Made by a program: the position numbers and the translations under genes. Positions 56,612-64,000 of a DNA stretch of 64,000 nt are shown here, one piece after another (within the stretch, counting starts at the first letter, position 1; each line of letters begins with the position of its first letter). This DNA comes from an uncultured Acidobacteriota bacterium (lineage in GTDB: Bacteria > Acidobacteriota > Terriglobia > Bryobacterales > Bryobacteraceae). The notes below the pieces were generated by a model. It had not been told where the DNA came from and searched no databases. It worked only from the letters and a program-made list of their open reading frames with translations. The stretch is taken from contig CADECY010000011.1 of NCBI GenBank assembly GCA_902825945.1, forward strand, positions 36,424 through 100,423. Direction: 5' to 3'.

Positions 56612-57618
56612 CCATCACCCGAATGACCCGGCGCGGAGCGCTGCGAATGGCTGGCCTGAGCGCGCTCGCGCTGAATGCGGGCGCGGCGCCTTCCGGGCGG
56701 CCTCTACGCGGCATCTTTCCGATCGCGCAGACCCCCTTTCACGACAACGGCGAACTCGACATCGAGACTCTCGTGAAGCAACTCGAGTTCATCCACAAGG
56801 GCGGTGTGCACGGATACGTGTGGCCGCAGTTGGCGAGCGAATGGTCGACCCTCACCGAGCCCGAGCGCCGCAAGGGAGCCGAAGCGCTCGTCTCCGCGGG
56901 CAAGAAGCTGAAGCCGGCAATCGTGATCGGCGTGCAAGGTCCGGACGCGGACACCGCGGTTCGATACGCCAAGCACGCGCATGAGACCGGTGCCGATGCC
57001 GTGATCGCGCTGCCGCCGCCGGGCCAGCCGTCGCCACAGCAGACGCTTGCCTATTACAAGCAGATCGGCACAGCGACACCGCTGCCGTTGTTCGTGCAAG
57101 CTGTCGGCAACATGAGTGTCGAGTTCATCATCGAGATGTGGAAGCAGGTACCGACGCTCAAGCTGATCAAGGACGAAGCGGGCGAACCGTTGATGCGGGT
57201 GGCGGGCCTGCGCGAGAAGTCGAATGACGATATCAAGGTGTTCACCGGCGCGCATGGACGCACGCTGATTGACGAGATGTTCCGCGGGACTTCGGGTAGC
57301 ATGCCCGCGACCGGCTTCGCCGACATCTACGCGTCGGTCTGGGATCTCTGGCAGGCGGGCAAACACAAGAAGGCGATGGACCTGTTCGGCAAGGCGTTGC
57401 TGTTCATCACCGAGGTACAGGTCTACGGAATCGTGTCGCTCAAGTACATCCTCGAGCTACGCGGAGTCTTCAAGAATCACAATATGCGCCGGGCCAGCGG
57501 AGCCGCGGGCAGCATGCTGGCGGCCGGTGGCCTGCAGGAGCGGGCGCAATTGGATGAGAAAGGCATGCAGATGCTGAAGCAGATGGTCGAGTTCGCCAAG
57601 CCGCACTTCCGCGCGTAG
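56608..57618 (+). CDS. Exported dihydrodipicolinate synthase-fold protein with altered active site
   Basis: 336 residues from the ATG at 56608, overlapping the previous stop as ATGA. A twin-arginine signal (TRRGALRMAGLSALALNAG) directs export, which is unusual for this cytoplasmic-enzyme family. The DHDPS/NAL barrel is recognisable from GIFPIAQTPFHDNGELD to FTGAHGRTLIDEMF. The Schiff-base Lys is kept (LIKDEAG, K188). The catalytic Tyr aligned in VQAVG is Gln (Q164), and the TTGE motif is replaced by LASE. It may be an aldolase with changed chemistry or a binding protein. It is the last gene of the operon, reading toward the convergent SBBP gene seven bases on. Confidence 0.82.
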   Translation: MTITRMTRRGALRMAGLSALALNAGAAPSGRPLRGIFPIAQTPFHDNGELDIETLVKQLEFIHKGGVHGYVWPQLASEWSTLTEPERRKGAEALVSAGKKLKPAIVIGVQGPDADTAVRYAKHAHETGADAVIALPPPGQPSPQQTLAYYKQIGTATPLPLFVQAVGNMSVEFIIEMWKQVPTLKLIKDEAGEPLMRVAGLREKSNDDIKVFTGAHGRTLIDEMFRGTSGSMPATGFADIYASVWDLWQAGKHKKAMDLFGKALLFITEVQVYGIVSLKYILELRGVFKNHNMRRASGAAGSMLAAGGLQERAQLDEKGMQMLKQMVEFAKPHFRA

Positions 57619-57625
57619 TCACGGC

Positions 57626-58430
57626 TCAGGGGATGATCGTGAAGTTCGTCGTGCCCGTCGTGATGTTCGACCATGGGCCCCAGCCGGCATCGGAATCCGG
57701 CGTGCACTGACCCGCGTTCGAAGAGGGGCACGCGCGCACGATTGCCTGGTGCAACGCGCTCGACGTGACAGAAAGCGACGTATCGATGAAAAGGCCCGGC
57801 GTCACTCCCGTCAGCACGGCCGCCGAACTTCCCTGGCGCGCCACGTAGTATTGATACCGCACCGCGTCCGGAATCGGCGACCACGCCAACCGGAACCCTC
57901 CCTGTTTGAACGTCGAATTATGCGTGGGCGATGTGATGAGGGGTGCGGTCGCGCTCGTCCCGCCGACCATGAAGCCCGAGGCTGGTCCCGTCACCGTGTT
58001 GCCATTCTGCGTGGCGAACACCAGCGCGTCATAGCGCCGCCCCTCCGCCCGCAGGAACGCGCCGTAGAAGTTGTTCTTCGTGATCACGTCGAGCGCCGGA
58101 CCGTCGCGCGACAGATCGCCGACATAGAGCCGGTAGTCCGTGTTCGACCCATTGTCGCCCGCGATCCGGCTCCAACTAATCGTGATGTTCGGGCCATCGG
58201 CGACCACCACCGGCATTGGCGTCGCCACGATGGGCACGTTCGGACTCGCTCCAGTGGGATTGACCGCAAGCGTCGCGGCCGGTCCGCATCCGTCACCGTT
58301 GCACGCGTTCAACACAACTGTCGCCGCTCCCGCCGGAACCTGGAGCGAAACGTTCGGCGCCAAGACCTGCTTGGCCGCGACGGTGAGCGCGCCGCCTCCG
58401 GGTCCGGACTGGGCTGGACCACTTGGACAC
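57626..58430 (-). pseudogene. C-terminal part of the frameshifted SBBP/FN3 protein
   Basis: This frame continues the fibronectin-like repeats of the upstream gene after a -1 frame change located between about 58430 and 58405. Its first in-frame ATG (58573) would add about 50 residues of noise, so it is not treated as an independent start. The sequence from GALTVAAKQVLAPNVS onward shows FN3-type strands (NACNGDGCGPAATLAVNP, FRLAWSPIPDAVRYQYYVAR) and ends TNFTIIP. It is either the tail of one broken gene or the result of a base-call error. Confidence 0.65.
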
Positions 58431-61400
58431 GGTACAGGTCCGCGTTGGTGACGGGGTTCCAGGTGAGGTTCAGGATGTTGCCGTTGATTTGGGAGACAAG
58501 GCCGGTGGGTGGAGTCTGGGCGAGGGGCGGGAGCACAGTTCGAAACGAAACGGTCGATACGATGCTCGAGCACTTCTCATTGCAGGCGCGAACCGTCAGC
58601 ACGTACTGCGTCGAGGATCTCATCGTGAATACCGTCCCCAGGGTAGGCGTGTTGATGTGCAGATCAACCTGCGAAGGTCGCGTTGGCTGCTGATCGGTGA
58701 GGGTGACCTCGTAGCTCGTGGCTCCGGGCACCTGTTGCCAACTGATGAGGTTTGTCGACGAGGTCAGCACTTGACCACTCGACGGCGTCAAGACCGTGGG
58801 AGCGGAAGTTGGAGCTGAGCGATCCACGGTGACGTTGATGCTGCCGAAGCCTCCACAGTTCGCCTCTCCGTATCCGGCTGACGAACAGGCACGCACCAGA
58901 ATCAGGTATGGGCCATCGGGAAGCTCCAGGCTCTGACTCGTGGCGGCCACCGCACCCTGTTGACTCGAGTGAACCAACACGGGCTGGACATTCAGCGAAT
59001 TGTAGGCCCGAACTTCGTAAGCAAAAGCACCCGGAACCGGAGTCCATGAAAGGTTGACCAATTTGGTCTGAATCACCTGCCCGTTCGCCGGTGAGGTGAT
59101 CGACGGAGCAGCCAAGTTCGCGAGACCACCCGCCTGCTGAATCGTAACCGCCGCTGTCCAGTGGGTGATGGTCGCCGATCGAGGACCTCCTGTGTTGGGA
59201 GCCACTGTCACGAAGACATCCCCGGGCCCGGACCGCTCTCCCGGAGACTGCACGGCGAGCCACGGCACAGTAGAGACGGGTGTCCACTGGCAGTCATACT
59301 GAGTTGCCATCGTAATCGTGACACGCTGCCCGATGGACACCGCGGGAAGCGACGGCGGAGTGAACGCGTACAAGCAAGGACTCTGGCTGAACGAGGCGGT
59401 GAAGGTGGCTGGTGAGTCCGGCCCAACTAGCGAATGCTGCTCAGGGGCACCGTTTGACCAGGAGCTATAGCTGTAAAGCACGCCGTTCTCGGCGTGAAGC
59501 CGGGCGTACAGTTGGTGTGGCGTTCCCGGTTGCCACCTGAGGGTGACTGGCGCCCGCAGCCACTGCCCGTCGATGACAACAATGCGCCCCTGAGGAACGG
59601 TATTGACGGTTACCGGTACAGCGGTGGGCCCGTCAACGAAACGCGCCACGAATGCACCCGAAACACCCGCGCTAGGAGTGTAGGAGCCCGGCGTTGCAAG
59701 GTCGGAGTCGCTCCAATCGAATCGATACTGCCTCGGTGTGGCTCCGGCGAGCACCGCGGCGCTAGCGGGGGTGAAGGCCGCCGAGAGCACCTCCGAGTCG
59801 GCAGCCAACACCGACGAATAGACCAAGGAACCGTCCGCGCGGAACCGCACCGCGAAGCCGCTGTCCTCGAACGTATTCCGCTTCCACCGCCATGAGCCGT
59901 CGAGCGGAAACTTGGAGCTACGGGTTCGGCCCCCGACGACGAAACCACCGCCGGCCGGCGCGGCCGCGACCGCCTGGGCGTAATCGTTCAGTTCGCCGCC
60001 GAACTGAGTCGAGAAGTCGATGCCGGTCCCGGAAGCATTGAGAACCGTCAGGAACCCATTGAAATCCGAGGGCACCTGGGTGGACAGGGCCGCGTTCTTC
60101 AGTGGAAAATCAGCAGAGTCCGTCGTACCCGCAACGGCCGCTCGACCGCCCGTATCGACAGCGATTGCGCTTCCAGTGTCACTGCCCGCGCCGCCGATGT
60201 AGGTCACGAACACCCATTGCGTACCAGACGCCGACAGCTTCGCGGCGAAAGCATCCCCACTTCCACCAGGCGCGGTCTGATAGGCGCCCGGCGTGGTTGG
60301 CAGCCCTGACCCGACCGTCCCAGTGACATAGGCGGCTCCAGTCGAGTCCATGGCGATCCCGCGAAGCGGTCCGGATGCGATCGACTTCGTGAACTGGATG
60401 GCCGATCCGTCGATCGCCAGTTTGACAACTACGCCTCCCCCGGCGCCACCGGTGAGCGTCTGGGATCCACTGCTTCCCGCCACCGCGATACCGGTAGCGT
60501 TCACCGCAATCGAATAGAAATCGTCCTGCGACGATCCGCCCAGATATGTCGCAAACGCAAGCTGCCCAGCAGAGCCGAGCCGGGCGACAAAGCCATCGGT
60601 GCCCCCACCACCCGGATCGGGCTGAACCGCGTTCAGCACCGGGAAGGTGGTCGAAAAGGTGTACCCCGCCACATAGGCGTTGCCGGACGCGTCGAGTGCC
60701 AAGCCATACAGCCGACTAATCGGGCTTCCACCCATGAACGTGGAGTAGACGAGTGCCGTCCCCGCCGGGTTCAGCTTGGTGACAAACCCTTGCTCTTGCG
60801 CGGGTGCCGTGAAAGCAGCGTTGACCATCGGAAAGTCGGCGGAAGTGGTCGTGCCCGCAACGACAATCGCTCCGCTACCATCCACCGCCACCCCGTTGGC
60901 CACCTCGACGCCAGATCCGTTCAAGAACGTCCCGTACTCCAAAATCGGATCAATCACCAAAGCCCGTTCCGCATCGTACTTCGCCAACTCGAACCGCACC
61001 ACCGGACCCGCAATCCGGTACGACGCCGCTACCTCCACGCGCCGCCCTTCCACCTCCTGATACACCACAGGCTTCTTCTGACGCAGTTCCCCGCCCTTCG
61101 TCACCAGCACCAGATCCCCATCCGGAGCCACGCGCATCGACCGCGTCCCTTCATACGCCAGTTCGATCTTCGAAGCATCCGCGCCCGGGGCCACCACGAA
61201 ATCGTACTCGAGCCGACGCTCGTTTCCGTAGTAGACGATGTCGACTCCCTCGTACACCGACTTCGCCCGGACCCGCGCGTAATGCGGCACACCCTCGCGC
61301 CACTTCTTCGGATCGTTCCCGCGATAGTAGTTCGAAACCCCCGGCAACTTCTCGAGAGCCTCGAATTTCGCCGCCTTTGATCCGCGCAGCTTCATCCGCA

Positions 61401-61605
61401 CCGGATCACCGCCGGGACGCGCGAAGACCGTCTCGCCGCCCGTCAAGAAGATCGACATCCCGCCGCCGCGCGCCGTGAAGCGAACGCGCGAGTCGGTCTG
61501 CCCGAGATTCGGCTCGAAATGCAGCGGGATCGACCGCATCATGTCTTGCGGAGCGGGTACAGCGAGGGAGAGGGAAGCAGCGAGGACGCCAGTGAGCAGT
61601 TTCAT
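58309..61605 (-). CDS. Secreted SBBP-repeat/BACON/FN3 protein (frameshifted at 3' end)
   Basis: 1098 residues in this frame; about 1326 if the one-base frameshift near 58410-58430 is repaired. Start ATG at 61605 with signal peptide MKLLTGVLAASLSLAVPA. An N-terminal DUF7948-type domain (FEPNLGQTDSRVRFTARGGG, VDIVYYGNERRLEYDF) covers about 25-240. Then come SBBP beta-propeller repeats of the pattern G-N/G-x-x-V-A-G-x-T-x-S-x-x-F-P (ASGNAYVAGYTFSTTFP). A BACON-like domain (CQWTPVSTVPWLAVQSPGERSG) and several fibronectin type III repeats follow. It is an extracellular protein, possibly an adhesin or glycan binder. The last residues of this frame (PDPEAARSPSRPSRSWRR) look like out-of-frame sequence. 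Confidence 0.8.
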   Translation of the reverse strand: MKLLTGVLAASLSLAVPAPQDMMRSIPLHFEPNLGQTDSRVRFTARGGGMSIFLTGGETVFARPGGDPVRMKLRGSKAAKFEALEKLPGVSNYYRGNDPKKWREGVPHYARVRAKSVYEGVDIVYYGNERRLEYDFVVAPGADASKIELAYEGTRSMRVAPDGDLVLVTKGGELRQKKPVVYQEVEGRRVEVAASYRIAGPVVRFELAKYDAERALVIDPILEYGTFLNGSGVEVANGVAVDGSGAIVVAGTTTSADFPMVNAAFTAPAQEQGFVTKLNPAGTALVYSTFMGGSPISRLYGLALDASGNAYVAGYTFSTTFPVLNAVQPDPGGGGTDGFVARLGSAGQLAFATYLGGSSQDDFYSIAVNATGIAVAGSSGSQTLTGGAGGGVVVKLAIDGSAIQFTKSIASGPLRGIAMDSTGAAYVTGTVGSGLPTTPGAYQTAPGGSGDAFAAKLSASGTQWVFVTYIGGAGSDTGSAIAVDTGGRAAVAGTTDSADFPLKNAALSTQVPSDFNGFLTVLNASGTGIDFSTQFGGELNDYAQAVAAAPAGGGFVVGGRTRSSKFPLDGSWRWKRNTFEDSGFAVRFRADGSLVYSSVLAADSEVLSAAFTPASAAVLAGATPRQYRFDWSDSDLATPGSYTPSAGVSGAFVARFVDGPTAVPVTVNTVPQGRIVVIDGQWLRAPVTLRWQPGTPHQLYARLHAENGVLYSYSSWSNGAPEQHSLVGPDSPATFTASFSQSPCLYAFTPPSLPAVSIGQRVTITMATQYDCQWTPVSTVPWLAVQSPGERSGPGDVFVTVAPNTGGPRSATITHWTAAVTIQQAGGLANLAAPSITSPANGQVIQTKLVNLSWTPVPGAFAYEVRAYNSLNVQPVLVHSSQQGAVAATSQSLELPDGPYLILVRACSSAGYGEANCGGFGSINVTVDRSAPTSAPTVLTPSSGQVLTSSTNLISWQQVPGATSYEVTLTDQQPTRPSQVDLHINTPTLGTVFTMRSSTQYVLTVRACNEKCSSIVSTVSFRTVLPPLAQTPPTGLVSQINGNILNLTWNPVTNADLYRVQVVQPSPDPEAARSPSRPSRSWRRTFRSRFRRERRQLC

Positions 61606-61626
61606 CGGGAACGCAACCTTACCTAA

Positions 61627-61655
61627 TAGATACTCTAAGTCTAAGTCTAAATCAA
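61627..61655 (-). promoter_or_regulatory. Candidate promoter of the SBBP gene with repeat-built spacer
   Basis: On the minus strand TTGATT (61655-61650) and TATCTA (61632-61627) are exactly 17 bases apart. The spacer is largely made of TTAGAC/TTAGAG hexamers. The ATG is about 22 bases beyond the -10 box, with AAGG between. The -10 is imperfect (no final T). Confidence 0.35.
61634..61651. repeat. Three-copy hexanucleotide tandem repeat
   Basis: TCTAAG-TCTAAG-TCTAAA, an AT-rich tract in otherwise GC-rich sequence, inside the candidate promoter spacer of the SBBP gene. Confidence 0.7.
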
Positions 61656-61660
61656 CCACC

Positions 61661-62107
61661 CTAGCTGAAGACTTGCGCTCCGCTGGTCGCAAAGTCGTGC
61701 TCCGGGATCTCGAGCGCCTCCACCGCCTCCAATCCACCACCTGACCGATAGCGGTGCAGCGTCTCGCGGTAAGGATCCACGAGCCAGCCATGGCGGACGC
61801 CCCATTGCTCATGGCCGCGCATTCGGGCCATCAGGCCACTGTGCGAGTCGCCAAGGGAAACTACTTCCACCACCGCCATCGGCGGGCTCAGCGGGTACGG
61901 CGACGGCGGCCGCCCGTCGAACGGAGCCAGGTCTGCGATCCGCCACCGGCCTGGAGCAACCTCCATATCGATGGCTGGATAAGGAAACAGACCAGTCGTT
62001 TCACGTTGCCCGTACGCCGCGAACAGAATCTCTGTCTGAGCACTGGAATGCGCTGCATCGAGCGCGTTCCGCAATTCGTACTCCCGTTCGAGTGATTCCG
62101 GCCTCAC
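61661..62107 (-). CDS. Short Uma2-like (DUF820, PD-(D/E)xK) protein
   Basis: 148 residues if the GTG at 62107 is the start; the open frame further upstream is antisense to the BMC gene and not believed. Uma2-type features are visible: IADLAPFDG (Asp position), PPMAVVEVVSLGDSHSGLMARMRGHEQWGVRHGWLVDP (Glu in VVEVVS) and YRSGGGLEAVEALEIPEHDF near the C-terminus. Standard Uma2 proteins are about 190 residues with an N-terminal EHRYELVDG-like region, which is not clear here, so this copy may be truncated or divergent. The family is annotated as putative endonucleases and its biological role is unproven. Confidence 0.65.
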   Translation of the reverse strand: MRPESLEREYELRNALDAAHSSAQTEILFAAYGQRETTGLFPYPAIDMEVAPGRWRIADLAPFDGRPPSPYPLSPPMAVVEVVSLGDSHSGLMARMRGHEQWGVRHGWLVDPYRETLHRYRSGGGLEAVEALEIPEHDFATSGAQVFS

Positions 62108-62156
62108 GTCCCCATTATCATCGCCCGCTGTGGTAGCGTGAAAGATCAGGAAAATT

Positions 62157-62435
62157 ATGGAAGCCCTAGGCATGGTGGAGACTAAAGGTCTCATCGGCGC
62201 GATCGAAGCGGCGGACGCAATGGTGAAAACGGCCAACGTGACGCTGCAAGGCAAGGAATATATCGGCGCCGGATTCGTCACCGTCACCGTTCGCGGAGAC
62301 GTGGGCGCGGTGAAGGCCGCTACCGACGCCGGCGCCGCCGCCGCGCGCCGCGTGGGCGAACTCGTGGCTGTCCACGTGATTCCGAATCCGCACGAAGAAG
62401 TCGAGCGGGTGCTGCCCGGCAAGAAGAACGGATAA
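62157..62435 (+). CDS. Bacterial microcompartment shell protein (BMC-H, PduA/EutM-like)
   Basis: 92 residues, one BMC domain. It begins [21 protein letters not shown] and includes [21 protein letters not shown] and [15 protein letters not shown], nearly the family consensus. The pore loop is I-G-A-G-F (36-40), where PduA-type proteins have G-S-G. The ATG is preceded by AGGA six bases away. BMC-H hexamers tile the shell facets around an enzyme core, and the pore passes small polar metabolites. It is followed by an aldehyde dehydrogenase, so it is the first gene of a BMC operon. Confidence 0.95.
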   Translation: MEALGMVETKGLIGAIEAADAMVKTANVTLQGKEYIGAGFVTVTVRGDVGAVKAATDAGAAAARRVGELVAVHVIPNPHEEVERVLPGKKNG

Positions 62436-62450
62436 ACGGCCGGGTTCGCC

Positions 62451-64000
62451 GTGTTGCACGATAGCGATCTCGTCTCTATTCAAGAAGTCCGCGCCAAGGT
62501 CGAGCAGGCCTACGCCGCCTTTCAGGAAATGCGCCGTCTCTCCCAGGACCGCATTGACGCGATCGTCGAGGCGATGGGCGAAGCCGCGCGCGCCAACGCC
62601 CGGCGCTTGGCCGAGCTCGCGGTGGAAGAAACCGGCTACGGCAACGCCAAGGACAAACTCGCGAAGAATCTCCTGTGCGCGGACTTACTCCCGCGCACCA
62701 TCCGCGGCATGAAAACCGTGGGCGTGCTCCGCGAAGATCCCGAGAAGAAAGTGATCGAGATCGGAACACCCGTGGGAGTGGTGGCGGCGATTCTTCCCAC
62801 CACCAACCCTACCTCCACCGCGATCTACAAATCGATCATCTCGCTGAAGGCGGGCAATACGGTGGTGGTCAGTCCACACCCGCGCGCGAAGGCCTGCACA
62901 TGCGAAACGGTTCGCATCATGACCGAAGCCGCTCTCGCCGCCGGCGCGCCGCAAGGCGCGATTCAGTGCATCCACAACGCCACCATTGAAGGCACCGACG
63001 CGCTGATGCGGCATCCGCGAACGAGCGTGATTCTCGCCACCGGCGGCTCCGGCATCGTCAAGGCCGCTTACTCGAGCGGAAAACCGGCGTACGGCGTCGG
63101 ACCCGGTAACGTCCCCGTCTGCCTCGATGCGAGCGCCGATGTCGCCGAGTCCATGGCAAAGGTGGTCACCGGTAAGTCGTTCGACTACGGCACCGTCTGC
63201 TCGAGCGAACAAACGGTCGTCGCGCTCGCGACATCGCGCGACGCGGTGCTCGGCGAACTGCGGCGCAACGGTGCCTACCTGTGCAACGCCGAACAATCGA
63301 AGGCGCTCGCGAAATTACTGATCGCGCCCAATTGGCGCATCAACGCGAACTGCGTCGGACAAGCGCCGGGGAAGATCGCGAAGATGGCCGGATTCGAAGT
63401 GCCGGACTCCACCTCGATCCTGTTGGTCGAGATCGGCGGCGTCGGCAAGGAACATCCGCTGTCCATGGAAAAGCTCAGTCCGGTACTGAGCGTGCTCTTC
63501 GTCAAGGACTGGGACGAGCAGATCCGTAACTGCCAGGCGATTCTCAAATTCGGCGGACTGGGCCACACCTGCGTCATCCACGCGAGAGACGATGCGCGCA
63601 TCCGCGAATACGGCATTCGCATGCCCGCGTTTCGAGTGCTCGTCAACACGCCGTCACCGCAAGGTTCCACCGGCATCACGACTTCTGTTTTCCCCGCGAT
63701 GACGCTCGGATGCGGCGCGATGGCCGGCAACGCGACTTCCGACAACGTGAGTCCACTGCACTTGGTCAACGTGAAGCGCGTGGCCTATGTCGTGCGCACG
63801 GTGGAACAAGCCTTCCCGGATAGCGGACCAGCGCCGGCGATCCCGGCGGGGCCGGTCGCGTCCGCAGTCGAGAGATTCCTCGCGCAACGCGGACTCGGCG
63901 GAAAGCTCGCCGCTCCTTTGTCCGCCCCGGTTGCACCTGCGCCCGCACGATCCACAGCCTCGGTGGTCGATCGTTTCCTCGCCGCTCGCGGGCAGACCTC
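62451..64000 (+). CDS. Microcompartment CoA-acylating aldehyde dehydrogenase, 3' partial
   Basis: At least 516 residues from a GTG at 62451, 15 bases after the shell gene; the frame runs past the window. It matches EutE/PduP-type enzymes: [42 protein letters not shown], catalytic Cys C250 in [20 protein letters not shown] and [12 protein letters not shown]. These convert an aldehyde to acyl-CoA inside a BMC. After the catalytic part (ends about 455) come A/P-rich linkers and two similar amphipathic segments: [12 protein letters not shown] (471-482) and [12 protein letters not shown] (504-515), which look like encapsulation peptides. The aldehyde substrate is unknown from this window. Confidence 0.93.
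   Translation, partial: MLHDSDLVSIQEVRAKVEQAYAAFQEMRRLSQDRIDAIVEAMGEAARANARRLAELAVEETGYGNAKDKLAKNLLCADLLPRTIRGMKTVGVLREDPEKKVIEIGTPVGVVAAILPTTNPTSTAIYKSIISLKAGNTVVVSPHPRAKACTCETVRIMTEAALAAGAPQGAIQCIHNATIEGTDALMRHPRTSVILATGGSGIVKAAYSSGKPAYGVGPGNVPVCLDASADVAESMAKVVTGKSFDYGTVCSSEQTVVALATSRDAVLGELRRNGAYLCNAEQSKALAKLLIAPNWRINANCVGQAPGKIAKMAGFEVPDSTSILLVEIGGVGKEHPLSMEKLSPVLSVLFVKDWDEQIRNCQAILKFGGLGHTCVIHARDDARIREYGIRMPAFRVLVNTPSPQGSTGITTSVFPAMTLGCGAMAGNATSDNVSPLHLVNVKRVAYVVRTVEQAFPDSGPAPAIPAGPVASAVERFLAQRGLGGKLAAPLSAPVAPAPARSTASVVDRFLAARGQT

Overview
The window is a gene-dense, high-GC stretch with no spacer over about 170 bases. It looks like a chromosomal segment of an Acidobacteria member of the Solibacter/Bryobacter type. 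That assignment rests on gene content rather than on any rRNA marker: four giant TonB-dependent receptors with a carboxypeptidase-regulatory-like N-terminal domain, four planctomycete-type PSCyt2/PSD1 (DUF1549/DUF1553) plus DUF1501 pairs, an ECF sigma factor coupled to a Ser/Thr kinase, an SBBP-repeat protein, and many secreted hydrolases. No tRNA, rRNA, CRISPR array, prophage or insertion sequence was seen.

Layout. 1-3026: a C69-family dipeptidase (5' end outside the window), with its stop overlapping the start of a BCCT transporter. 3057-13299 (all minus): ECF sigma factor, 4-TM membrane protein, PhoD-like phosphatase, class III aminotransferase and sodium/solute symporter, then a second ECF sigma factor, Ser/Thr kinase and sialidase-like protein. 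13433-15283: a DUF4139 protein and a small secreted protein. 15304-22422: module A, a TonB receptor divergent from a cytochrome/PSD1 protein and a DUF1501 protein. 22429-28892: M28 peptidase, alpha/beta hydrolase, small lipoprotein, gltX, a carbamoyltransferase and a candidate 32-residue membrane peptide. 28897-33274: a TonB receptor followed by an ECF sigma factor and a membrane protein that could be its anti-sigma factor. 33282-43945: module B, a five-gene minus-strand operon (PSD1, DUF1501, amidohydrolase, sugar-phosphate isomerase-like, MFS) divergent from a TonB receptor. 43990-57618: module C (DUF1501 and a PSD1 protein without a cytochrome domain, divergent from a TonB receptor). That receptor is followed by a tight plus-strand operon: DUF6807/PmoA-like, PSD1 (module D), DUF1501, serine hydrolase and DHDPS-like protein. 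57626-62107: a frameshifted SBBP/BACON/FN3 extracellular protein and a short Uma2-like protein. 62157-64000: the start of a bacterial microcompartment locus (BMC-H shell protein and CoA-acylating aldehyde dehydrogenase, running off the window).

How the genes may work together. Modules A to D pair an outer-membrane transporter with exported proteins: a probable c-type-haem PSCyt1-PSCyt2-PSD1 protein and a twin-arginine-exported DUF1501 protein of the alkaline-phosphatase fold. In two modules sugar- or acid-processing enzymes are added. This looks like a modular scavenging system whose substrate and chemistry cannot be read from sequence. The most distinctive observations are: the repeated divergent receptor/PSD1-DUF1501 architecture with very short shared promoter regions; two encapsulation-peptide-like helices in tandem at the C-terminal end of the microcompartment aldehyde dehydrogenase; an exported DHDPS-fold protein that keeps the Schiff-base lysine but has lost the catalytic tyrosine; and a C69 peptidase with serine at the position of the nucleophilic cysteine.
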